Origin: Owenia fusiformis
Taxonomy: Eukaryota > Annelida > Polychaeta > Sabellida > Oweniidae
Length of the DNA stretch: 64,000 nucleotides
Direction of reading: 5' to 3'
Assembly: GCA_903813345.2 (NCBI GenBank)
Contig: CAIIXF020000001.1
Coordinates: 8,681,098 to 8,745,097 of the forward strand
The position numbers and the translations under genes were made by a program. Shown here in pieces: positions 1-12,600 of this stretch; position 1 is the first letter of the stretch, and the number at the start of each line of letters is the position of its first letter. Below the pieces are notes generated by a model. It did no database searches and was not told where the DNA came from. It worked only from the letters and a program-made list of their open reading frames with translations.

Positions 1-420
1 AATTTGGCTGAAGTGCAAATATTCATTTTAACATGTTCGAGGGGGTTTAGTATTATGTAGCTTGCCAAAATTTTGCAAAATCATTGCTTCGTTTACTACT
101 TCCTGTTTAAACAGCTTTATCTGTACCAATCTCTCTCCATAAATTTAAAAAGAAAAATTGAATTCTGAATGAATTGCAACATGTTATGTTTACAGGACGA
201 TGATCTGGTAATTCATGAAACATGAACATACTCTTTAGATACGTTTAGATCTGTATTTATAATATTTCATGTAACATTAACTAATTTTTATTTCGTGATA
301 ATGATATCTTAGTAGTAGTATCACATGACTGTTACATGAATATATTGTACATGGATGGTTTCTATCACACATATTTAATATTATGTTGGCTTTTACCACA
401 TTCTGTTTTTGTTCTTCTAG
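1..420. other. Intron or upstream flank of the CLK gene, no gene seen
   Basis: No coding exon is visible. The first recognised CLK exon opens at 421 behind a TTCTTCTAG acceptor and in the middle of a codon, so this stretch is the 3' end of an intron and at least one earlier coding exon lies outside the window. Confidence 0.6.
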
Positions 421-643
421 ACGTGAATACACCCCAGATTCTTACTACAGAGAAAGATCTTATACTCCTGAACGTGAGTATCAAAGACGGCAAAATAGAC
501 GGCATCGTTATGACGACAGATTTGACTACAATTCTGACTACGACAGGTACCGATCACAGGATGAGAGTCGCTACCGTAGCAGTAGGCGGCGTCCTCGCCA
601 CAGACGACAACATCGCAGATCGGAAAGTACTAGTACAAGCGTG
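421..643 (+). CDS. CLK2: CLK exon: RS/Tyr-rich region
   Basis: Acceptor TTCTTCTAG, donor GTG|GTAGGT. The exon begins with the last base of a split codon and encodes 74 residues rich in Arg, Ser, Tyr and Asp, ending in a basic [12 protein letters not shown] run followed by SESTSTSV. This is the low-complexity N-terminal extension that targets CLKs to speckles and SR proteins. It ends in phase 0, matching the next exon. Confidence 0.85.
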
Positions 644-3600
644 GTAGGTACCTTTCTTTAGCCCTCCCTTGCTGTCCAAGCCATGATTTGAGAATCACCA
701 TGACTGAGCTAAAATTGCATTAATTTACCCTTGTAGAAAAATTCAATAATAGTGGTAAGAGGTAAATATTTTGTTTGAAATATTTGGTAAGTTGAAACTA
801 ATTTGAGTTAGTCTGCAAGGGTATCAAGCATTTTAAAACATTTCCATGGTTAACATAAAATCAATAAAGTATAGATGGCGTCAAAGTCGGGAATGTTGCA
901 AGAAATGTACTCTTAGCTTGGAAAAATCAAAGATGTGGAATTCTATGCTTGCTATTAAAATGACAAATGTTTCACAAAGTTTTAATTGATATATCAGAGT
1001 AGAGATAAATCCCATTAACCTCATGTTAATCACAGTTTACAAGGCGATGTTTTTACTTGTAAAATAAGTTTGAAATGAATTGTATTGTTCATTCACTTTG
1101 TGGTTATGTTTGCAACAATATTATTTTTACGAATGTCAAGTACCAATTTAAAAATTGGGTCTTGGGGATGGATGTGAGTGATGGTTGAATTTAATATATT
1201 GTATTTCATGATTTGAATTTACAGAATATGAAATGGTTGTAGCATTTACTCAATTTTTCTGTGTGTAAAATGTATAGGTTATAGGAATATGCTGAATATA
1301 CATGTAGCATGCATTAAATCTATTGAATTTTTTAATTTGCAATTTACAAAATTTTCGTATTTTAATTCATGTCCATGATTTTGGTAATACAAATAAATTG
1401 CTTATGAATAGGTCATTGGGTGATTAAGAAGTTCACATAATAGAGCATCAATGTGTAATTAGATTGTAGGAGACAAGAAAGCTGAATGAAAATCAGTATT
1501 TCATTCTCTTGGGTTCATCATTTAGTGTTTATACTTCAGTAAGAACCATGAGTCACAAAATTTAATATGTCTCTTATGTCATGGTGACTGTGACTATTGG
1601 CTTTCATTCATTTTTATGTTAATCTCAAAATTGTATCTGGAATTCTTTCTTAATTAAAGATAGGCTGCTGAATTCACATTGCTCATGTCTTCTTGCCCAT
1701 AATTAGAAAACAATCACGTTCATTAGTATAATTTCTTGAAGAGTTTATCATTCATGTTGCCTGGCCCAATTAGATTTGGTATAATTTGCAAGCTAGAGGA
1801 CCAACCCAAAGCGTGGGTTTAGTTGGATTGATGGTATAATCTGACAGTGTGTATTATAATAAGATTTCTATTGATTTGTGTACATTCAAACTCACACATG
1901 ATAGAATTCACTAATACCACCAAAGGGAAGTCAGTAGCTGGAGGCAGGCTGGCTACTTTTTCATGCCAAGAGTCCAAGACGCTTTGCCGCTTAATTTCTG
2001 GTAGATTCAATCTAAGCACATTTGGAGGACAACTTCATTATATTATATTTGGAATGAACTATGATGTTTGGTTTGAGACGGGTCTTAGTTCGTAAACCAT
2101 GAGAACATTATGATGCTATAATGAAGCTATATTAGCCACACAAGAAAATATTAGCCACACAGTGATGTATAACCACACAAAGCTGTATTAGCCACACTGC
2201 TGGCTATGAATACTTGAAAAGTTAAAAATGTTGAATTTTTATACTTGACTCAAGATTGACACATAGAAATAAAGATGAGTCTGCGATGTTAGTGAAGAAA
2301 TTCAGGATCAGATGTCTAATACCACGATTGATGACAGTAAACAATGAAATCAAGGATATAGATAGGAAGCATTAGCATTCATATTTTAAGTGTATAGAAT
2401 TTCATGATGTTGAAAAAATCTTGATGGTTGGATGTTTTTAAGGAAATACTGGTATGTAAACAACTTGACTATCTGTGGAGCATGAAATCTTAAACAGGAT
2501 TGTTACCTTATATATGTTAAAAATAATTTATTTATAATTATATTGTATAGGAGAGTGTTTCAGGAACAGATGTCTTCATAATATATTGGTTTCAATTAAA
2601 GTATGGATAAACTATTCGCAGAAAATTATACTTTAGAGATTTTCTTCATTGAACTAGTAGTGAGCTTATCCTTTTATATGCCCAGAGGGGGAGAAACACC
2701 AGAGTTCAAAGATGACATACGCTTATAATGTAAATCTGTATTGAGATGACATCATCGCTGATTGGTCAAAAGTCGACAAACAAATGACGTCATCAATGGC
2801 GGTTTCAAAATTTTCGAAATACGCTTCGAATAATATCATGTTCATTTCTGGCGTGTTAACCAATATCAGAGCTTTTTATTTCACATCAAGATTAAGAAAG
2901 GTGTACGGAATATGCGTATATCAATTACAACATCCCATCGAAGTGTATATTTGATAACTAGCCGACGAAAATTCGAACGAACGAAGGTGGTAAGCAAGAG
3001 AGGTAATTATGTCTGTCATCTTTAAACTCTGGGGCTTTCCCTCCTCTTTATATGCCTAAGCTACATTGCGGTTAGAAACAACCATTCTGATACAACTAGC
3101 TAATAACATAGAATTTAATACATATTTCTCTTATGTCAGTTTGGTTATGGTTTACTATTAGTCAACATCACCAGTTTCTCGCTTGACTAGATAATTGCGA
3201 GAATTTCCAGAAACAGTTATTCTTTGGGCAGAGTAGGTCTACTTTACCATGAAAAACTGATATGGAAATTGGACACAACATCTAAAGACATACCAGTCAT
3301 TGTAATCACTCTAAACCCTGAAGAAGTAAGAGATAAGTATTCCGAAAATAGTTAATGCACAATTACAGAAATATTATTTGATTTTCTATATTACTTACAA
3401 AGGTTGTAATAAATCAGCAAATGTGATAACATTTCTCAGGTTATATCAACCTTTAGATACTAGTATATTTTGGAATAATCTTAGCTCCTTATTAATGGTT
3501 AAGATTGCCAGTCTTTGCACCATTTCTGGAGCTAAATGTTTTTCTTGATGTTCATTCTAATTCTAATATCTCAATTTACTGTTCAATCATGGTGTAAGAC

Positions 3601-6600
3601 CCTCTGTAATTTGTTTATTGGTGATTCGTAGCTCTGTATGGGTCATGGAAATCATATTACATACTAATATAAGCATTTGTAGGATTTGTTAATTAAGTTT
3701 GTCGTCATGAGATATATCATCTCTGGAATTATTTTTTCGAAGTATTGCAGTGATCCGAATTTTTAACGTTTCTGAGTAGCATACTAACATATACATACCT
3801 TTCTTTCATTTTGTAAACCAGAGAAAGCTTTCTGAACGCCTTAGGGAACAATGTATATCCTTGGGTCTTAAGGACCTATTGATTTTGTTTGAGTCCCTTG
3901 TCGCCAGCAGTATTTAGAAATTGGCAAATTGATGAAATAATGTTATATTATTTCCTGTAGAAGAGAAAACTCAATTTCCAGAGAAGTATCTCTAAATCAT
4001 TTGATTTCATTCAATTTTTGGAAACCTTTGTTCTTTTGAATCTAAATTTTTTTCTAATCATACTTTCTTTTGATATTATTTTTCATTGGCACGAAAAACA
4101 GTGTTTGAAAAGCTAGGCCTTTTTGTGGAGATATTTAAAACTTACTTTATATGTGAAAGGCCTCTTTTCTTTTATTTGGGCCTAAATCAGGGGTGAAAGC
4201 CCATCTATATATACCCTTACATGTCTGTCACTCACTAGGGGTAGTCTGTTCACTTCTGACCAGAAGTTATCCTAAATGTTTTAAATCATAATGATCTATA
4301 GACTTTGGTGCTAACCTTCATTTGTAAAAAGATCAAGTTTATCCAGAAATAATTGACCCCTGGTAATTCAAAATTAGATATTGAAGAGGATCTCTGTCTC
4401 TGGGATAAGATGAAACATTTTTTAGGTCAGTCAAATGATTTGGACTTGTAATCATTCCTTCCTTTATCTGCAATAAATGGATGGGAAAGTAAAGAGAAAC
4501 TTCCTATTGTATTGATCATTTGCATGTATAAGTCCTGTTTTCAATATGAGCCTATAGATGGTGTTGATGTATTACATAGTTGTTATGGAATGGTTGTCTA
4601 CCCCTGCCTTAGGTGTTTGAGTTAGTTAATATGATATTCGAAATACCTTTGTCTTGAATTCCAGAATTACATATATTTTTTTTCAAAAAAGTTGATCTTG
4701 AATTTAGAATACACAAAAATAAAGAATACAGAAGCTGTATTCAGATCCTCATAAACATACTTAATATATTATCTGGAACATCTGTAACTTACACTGCCTT
4801 ATCATCTCACTATTAGAGGACCATCCCTTTTCTTTCTGAGCATACAGAGTGTTCTCCTGGCAAGTTAGAAACTTCTTGAAGTTCTGAGGATTAACAGAGG
4901 ATAATCCCTGTGTTCAGATAAGCCAATGATGATTCTCTGGTAGAAGCTACTGGAAAGTTGTAAACCAAAAGTGATGCTGCTGGATATATCCAGAATTTTG
5001 TGCCTTACCAGAGGACGATTCCAAGTATTCAGGAACGCTTTCCACTGAAACTGAATATCCTACCTTGAATGTAAACTGCCTATACCAAGGCGGCTGCAAC
5101 TTATTATTGGACCAGCATCCAGATGAGAATTGTTGTGAAAAGTTTTGGTGCAAGCACCAAGCTGCCAGTGCCAGTCAGGATGAAAATAGACACGAAGGAT
5201 TTAGCGGAAGAGAGAACATGGGCAAAAATGCCGACCTCTGAGCCTCCAATTATACTTACTGATGAAGCTGTGTCTGAATGTATAGAAGCAGCTATTGAGA
5301 CTGTAAATGAGGTAAATGAAACCAATGGACAGATTAATGGAGTAAGTGACTCTTCTGTAGAGAAAATCTTGGAGAAATGTACGGATAATTCAGAGACACA
5401 AGAGGAATCTCAGGTATAGAAGCGTCCATCTTTAAATGGCTACCTATCTATCTGTTGGCTGAGTCAGGTGAATTCAACACATAAATGGAACCTCATTAAC
5501 CCTCAATACAGTTAAGGAATTCATCTACATTTTGTACCCAGATGTATTCAGATATTTTTTACATATTTTACTCTGATTGATTGTGTGGCTTTAAAAATGA
5601 AACGTATACACCAATGCTGATCATGAACAGAGTTTGGATCCTGATTGATTCTGACTTATGTGTACATAATGATTCTGGAATGGAAGCAATGTTCCCAAAA
5701 TATATTTAACATGGAACTAAGGTTGATAATGGAGGATTTTGACTGCCAGCCAACAGATATGATTCAGTCGTTTAAATCTTTACGCTGATTCAGAACTTTG
5801 GTACACTCTTTCTTTATTTACTTCGCAATATGGTGTTGAAAGAGTTGTCATTTCCTCAATGGTATTGTCTGTCGTCTGTCTATGGGCTTGACCTTGATTA
5901 GATCCATTGACTGACTTGGATTCATCACATTGAGTTAAAATGAAGGAAAAGAAAGTGTGTACCAATTCAAACAATCACTAAACACAAAACAATTTTCTTC
6001 ATTGTGGAGTTGTGTGAGAGACAAAACACATGTATGTCTACTTAGATTACATGTGCAAGTACATGTAATGAAGTTGAGTAAAACATTTTCAAGTCCTTTG
6101 AAAAAATTGAGTTAGAGTAGAAATTAAAATTGATCTTTATGCTACAAATTAGTAAGTGAAGGAATTCCAACCAGATGGGCAAATATTGCACTTGTTCAAG
6201 TAATTTCTCTGGTCTCTAATGGTTAACTTTTCAGTATACATGTTTTCTTGGCTGTCTACACACTCCACAATGACCTCATAATCAACATTACTCCTTGCTG
6301 CTTTCTCCAGCAGACTTCTCCCTTACAGAACAGTACATGAGCCAAAGCCCTTACTCACTACATTATGTAGTTATGACTTCTCCAATCAGTTTGTTATTTC
6401 ACTGTTTTTTCGCTGGCTATTTGGATATTCTTTGTGGAAAGACTCGGATGTTTCAGAAGTGTCAAAATTTGATGATCAAATGAACTTAGATGATTAAAAA
6501 AAATGTGAAAATTAGAATTTTGAGGATTCAATTTATCTATGACTGAGTATATTGTGGAAGTTTTTATTATATTTATGAACTTCATGTCAGTTCATAATAT

Positions 6601-9600
6601 GTGTTGCTTTTTCTCTTGAATCAGCTATTTTTAGAAGATACCATTTAGAAATTGGAAATATCAAAGGGTACTCATCTTTCCCCATATCTGGAAATTTAGA
6701 GTATGTACTGCTGCCTGCTTGCGAAATGTCATAATGGTCATGCTTTAAAACACAAAACTGGGTGAAAAAGGGAGAAAATAGCATGAAATGAGAGAAACCA
6801 AAATGTATTTAAAGGCAATGAAATGTTTAGACTATTCTTTGAAACCCTAACTATGAGGAATGTGTAGAAGGAACATGACCATGTGTACATTTAAGCAAGG
6901 GAATATATGTAAGGATAATGTTGAGCTAAGATTCTGGTTAGGATAGAGTTTCATTCAGATAGGAGATGTATCCATGGATATATATATATCTTACATAGGC
7001 TTTTTGGTGCCAGGTGGCTATTTGACCGCCTTTATTCTGTTATTGAAGTCATCATCCAAATTCATCATATCAAATTATGTTTAATGCAATTACAACTTTA
7101 CTAAGCATCTTTGTGTATTAGACAAGTTATGCTTTGACATTTGGTGCTCATCGGGAAATTACTTTAAATTAGATCCCATCTCCCTAGAGTCTTGACTCCT
7201 CCATTTTGATACCATTGGTGTATTAATATATTTGCAGTACAGACTATTATATCCACAGATAACATATTGCTAACTTGAGCTGAGAATTTTTAGCATTTGA
7301 ATATTTACCAGTAGGCAAAATATTTAAGAAAGAGTAAGCATTCATATTGGTATTTGATAAGGAATTGAAATGTGCCATGAATCAAATCATAGATCAAAAG
7401 AAAGCTTCCCTCTCTCTCTAAGGCACTAAAATCCATCAAAATGAGAATTCTTTCGCCTGCAACAAGGATTTCTTCTCTTTGATGAAGAGGCAATATTATG
7501 AAAATTCTCACTTGACATGATTAACTCTTAATCCTGTATTATTATGATATGTTTCATGACCTATTTGATGTGGAACCTTGAGATTTATAAACATTAGGGT
7601 AAAAGCAAGCAAAAAATATTGGGGAAATTGCGATTGAACACACATGCATACTATTTAGTATTACTCACCATGGAAATATTTCTTCGTTTGTGGTTAGTCG
7701 GTTAATCAGCTCTGGTATGGTTTAGAAGAAGATTTAGATTAATCTACAGATGTTAGATGTGTTGGTACAGAATAAGACGGAATAAGACTTGTTTTGACAT
7801 ACTTTACTTTATATCAACTGCTGTATGAAGATAACGATTAAACTACAACTGTGAGATGTGCCGACCTGGAAAAAACTTGTATTTAACATAGTTTTCCTTT
7901 ATATCAACCGATGTACCTCATGTCTCATATTACTAGTCAATCAATAAGATAATCCCCTTGCTAAGGTCATGGTTAGGCAACATGGGGTGACTTTTGCTTT
8001 AAAAATGTATACTTTATTTCTATCATTGCTTTCAATGACACTCTACAGAAATGTCCATTAAGTTCCTAAAAGGCCAGTAAAGAATGTAAACTCTGTCCTA
8101 CCAGAATCTCTATAATATCACAATCACAAACACAATTGTATTTGTCTGGATAAAATTCAAAGACAGTATAAACATTTATATAATGAGTCCAAAAAAGTTT
8201 GGACTCATTATTTAATCAAGTTTTTGTGACATCAATCTCAGTATGTCAGCAAAAACTGTAGCCCTATGATAACATTTATCATTTAATGGTTCAATGAACA
8301 CCATTAGTTTTTAACCAGCCAGTTACAATGTGTTTGTAAGATTTATGCATTTTATCACAGAAATTGCTCGTAAATCAGATTGCTTCAAGTTCAATGGCTT
8401 TAATGTTGAAACCATTCAAAAATGCTACAACCATTTTATTCTGTTTCAAAACAAAATTTCAAAAAAAACTTTTTACTAAAGATCAAATTTTATTCTGAAA
8501 ATATATGTTGTTGCTTGCATACATATCACTGTTGAATGCTATGTTAAACTGTACATATTGGACATGCTATGCATTTGTGTCTCTCAATATGCACGAATTC
8601 CAACCTTGATGAAAAACGAAACGCCACATCTCTAATGTAAACCGCCACTCGCAATTGAAACCCTCTCAACGTGCCAACAACCACCACCACAATCTCCCTA
8701 TGGTGCTGTCTTCTCCTGCTGTTGCTCCTGATGATGGTCTGATCTCCTTCTGGTGTCTACTGGGGTCTGCTTGGGTGTTACAGAGCCGGGCTGAGAGTAG
8801 GGCATCAAGCATTCATGATGATGATGATGGGCATCTTATATACAAGGCGGGGGACATGCTTCAAGCGAGATGTACACAAATTTTCGTAATGTTTTACCCC
8901 ATCTGTAACAACTTCTTTTTCAGTGAGCCCAAATTGGAAATTCTTTATAATGCACCTTGAATCCATCAGATTGATAAAATCGAAGGATTTCAATGTTAAA
9001 AATAAAGGGGTATATTTGTTAAAGAATTTCCGTCATCTGTCCCTATATTATAGCCCAGAAGATTCAGAGTAATGGACAATTTCCTCTATGATTTGAAATA
9101 TTTAAGTCCTGTCTGTCCATCACAGAAATGTCTCCAAATAATACAGTTTGGATATTATGGATTAAGCTAAATTTCATTGTGTACTCAGTTGTATACTCAC
9201 ATTAATTCTACTGGTATTTTAATATTCTTCATAGTTAAGATTTCTTATATTTCATGCAATATTTTTCAATCAATATAAAGCTGTGCTTGGGTTCTTCATT
9301 TAGAATCCTGAATCATGTCCTAGTTGTTGAATCAAAATAAACATATATTTATCTGGATGTTCTACAGACATATCTTGTTGCTATGGTTTCCGATAATTTT
9401 GAGCTACAGGTAAATAACCTCGGGTAATTTCTGAGTTCCCATGCATTCATATACATGTTCCAGCCATCTTATATTATACAGACAGTAACTAACCCTGTCT
9501 GTTTGAATCTTACTGATTTTTACCAACATACCCTTTCCCAACCTTTTTGAACTTGAATATGTATTACTGAAGAATGTGAGACTCCTGAGGTTAAAAACAG

Positions 9601-12600
9601 TTTTGTTGATATTTGCTTGGATGTGTATCATTGGGAGAATTACGCAGCACGAAAATCTTGAAATTCCATTCATGAATCTTACTTTCAACAACACTGATGT
9701 TGCTTTCAAGTATACATAGACTTTTATCTGTTTTACAGCTAGCTTTGCTAAGCTTTGGATCATTTCCAATTGATTTTGATAAATCTCAAATCAAAAATTA
9801 CAGATGAAAGAAACTTTGAATTTGTTGTTGTGATTATTCTATAGATCAATCTTTGCTTTTATTGAATAATAAGTATCATTCTCAAATAAAAGAAGTACAG
9901 AATACGAAAAATTATATATTCAGAATTTGAATTGAGAAATTAATTATGGCTGTTGTTGATATTGCATCCAACAATATCTGACCTTATCCTGTTCGGAAGT
10001 GGGAATTTCCGCCCTTGAGTATACCATGTGATATTTCAATGTGTTATTTTTACCTGCCATTACATTAACACCAGGTAAAAACACCATTCGTTTGTGCTCT
10101 AATGACGTCAGACGTTGCTTGCTACCTGTTTTAGAATTCAGGAGTGTTAACTCTATGATTGAAATAGCATGTGATCTTTTCAGAGGCTCTTCTATCAGGC
10201 AAATGGTGAATTCATGATCCAGATCTATTCCAAAATGCTTTCCTTCAAAACAAATATTTACAAATGTTTGAAGATTATCAGTTACATTTTATTTACTACC
10301 AGTGACATCATTGCTTTTGTAAATTGCATCAGTTATATTCATTTCTGATTTATGGTGTTTTCAACTCAGCTCCATTAACCAGTTAATAACCAGTTTCCAA
10401 CTTGGGACCATTATGGCTTTTTAGGATCAGAAAAGAAATACATCTTTGAAGAACTCATGCACAGCCTTATATGTTATATCAAATCTAAATTGATTGATCA
10501 AATGATTTATACGTAAGACTTCTGTAAATTTTGATAGCTCAATATCAATGCTGAGTTTTTTAAAGAAATATGTAGACATGTAGTATTATACAGCAAAAAA
10601 GAAAATCTTCTGATCGAAAATTGAAAAACTTAAAAATTATATAGAAAACATGTGATGGCGTGAAATTGATATTTGAACTATTGCTGTATTTTACTAGTTT
10701 CATATTACATTATACCTTTATATTCTCAGAACTCCATTGATCACCATCGTAATTACATTTTGTGACATCACAGACATGAACAATAAATCAGTTGTTGCTT
10801 TTATTCAAACAAGCTCAGGTTTTGAAATTAACATGCTGACCATTTTCAATCATGCTCCAAATGCAGGACTCCACACCATATCAACAAGTTGTAGATTTGA
10901 TCTGGAGCCCTATATTTGGGGAATGGTTTTGATAGAAACAACCACTGGGGCTTTGTATCAATGTTTATGTTGTCACAAATGACATGGTATTCATGCCTCG
11001 TTTATATCCTTTTTTAGATGAAATCATTGGTACTTTAGGAGAAGGAACATTCGGCAAGGTTGTAGACTGCAAAGATTTACAAAAGTAAGTACTTTTACAT
11101 TATTGTGTTTGTGATCAGGATTTGTGTGACGGCTTATAACTTTCTTCATTTTGTCTTGGGATTAGCAACAAGTTTTCCATTTGCTATGATTTTTATGAAA
11201 TCTTTGGCACTACTGTTATTTATTTACTTTTCTGGAACCTGGATATTATCAGTGCTCAAAAAAACAGTTACTGCATTATTAGGCTAGAAACCGAAAGCCT
11301 GGTCAATCACCTACACCAATTCTTTCGTCTCTCCATGGTATCATCTTGGATTTTCAAAGGATTATGTCATCATACCTTTGAATCAAAGGCCTAAATCCCT
11401 ACCTCTTTGCCTTAGAGGAGTAAAGTCTCAAACAGTCTCAGATTCAATGAGAAATAATCAATAAATTTAGCCTTTATATTATAGCACCTAGATCTTTTTT
11501 GTTTTTTTCTCACACGCCCCAAGCTAACTCTATCAGGCAATCAGGTATATTCATGGTCATATTTGGTGTTACCTTTCATGTGTGGTGATCATAAATTTTT
11601 AGCACTGATATTACTCCAAGGTATTTTATTTGTGATTTTAACATATTAAATCATATTGAAAATACTTATTCAGTCCATATGTTGGTCTAAGTCTTAGTTA
11701 GGTTGGTTTGGGTTTGGTCATTTGTTACTTTAGAATAAATATTATATATCATTGTAAAAGTTGCATGGGCAACTTTAAAGAAACCAAACATACAATCAAG
11801 CACCCAAGCAAACTATTTGTAAACAAAAAATATGAAACCGAAACCATGTATTTTTCGAATTATATAAATATTTGAAAAAGATAATTTAAACCTTATGTAA
11901 GTGCATTTATTGAAAGAAAAGGCAGCATATGATTATGATACAGTATTTTAATTTATTATAATCTTAAGTTCAAGGTTTCCACATTTAAGAGCTGTAATTA
12001 GAGAGCTATTTTCACTGTGGACCATTCACTTGTGTTTTACTTTCTACAGCATCATGAATCATAATTTAGTGCCTTTTTACAGCACCTTCATCAGAAGTTT
12101 ATTCGTACATCACCTAACAGTTCAGCATGGTTTTGTCTAATGATAAAGCAAGCAATGGGGTGGTTTTCTGTTCCTTACAAAATGTTAGATAAGCATGTGT
12201 TTTTGTGCTGAATTATGCAAAAAGGATATTGTACATGCAGACGGGTGCATAAATGTGGGCAGTCGACTAAAAAAGACTTTAATGTCAGAAATGGTTAAAT
12301 CTAATGGGTTGACATTATAGCAGAATATCAATATCATAAAAAAATTTCACTGGGTCAAGGGAGTTTTCCAGTATTTTTTCCCATTTGTTTTTTTATTGTC
12401 CTATAAATTGCCTTTATATAGATTATTTAGTGTCTGAAGATAGTTGAACTTACCTTGAAAACAGACAGCATACCAGGAAGACTAATGCCCAGAAAGATTA
12501 ATACTGGATCTCTTATCTGGAGCATTGGAGAGCCATTGTTGTTTCATGTTTTTATCTATATAACCATTGCCTGTTCTATGATGGCCTCTGGAACTTTCCA

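Larger units (their letters stand above)
644..8783. other. Long CLK intron
   Basis: About 8.1 kb of AT-rich intron between the RS exon and the linker exon. It contains a 364-bp inverted-repeat element (2683-3046), a stretch of coding-like sequence (4968-5413) and a 30-bp palindrome (8181-8210), and a short run of AGCCACAC-type motifs near 2130-2200. Otherwise I see nothing recognisable. Confidence 0.75.
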
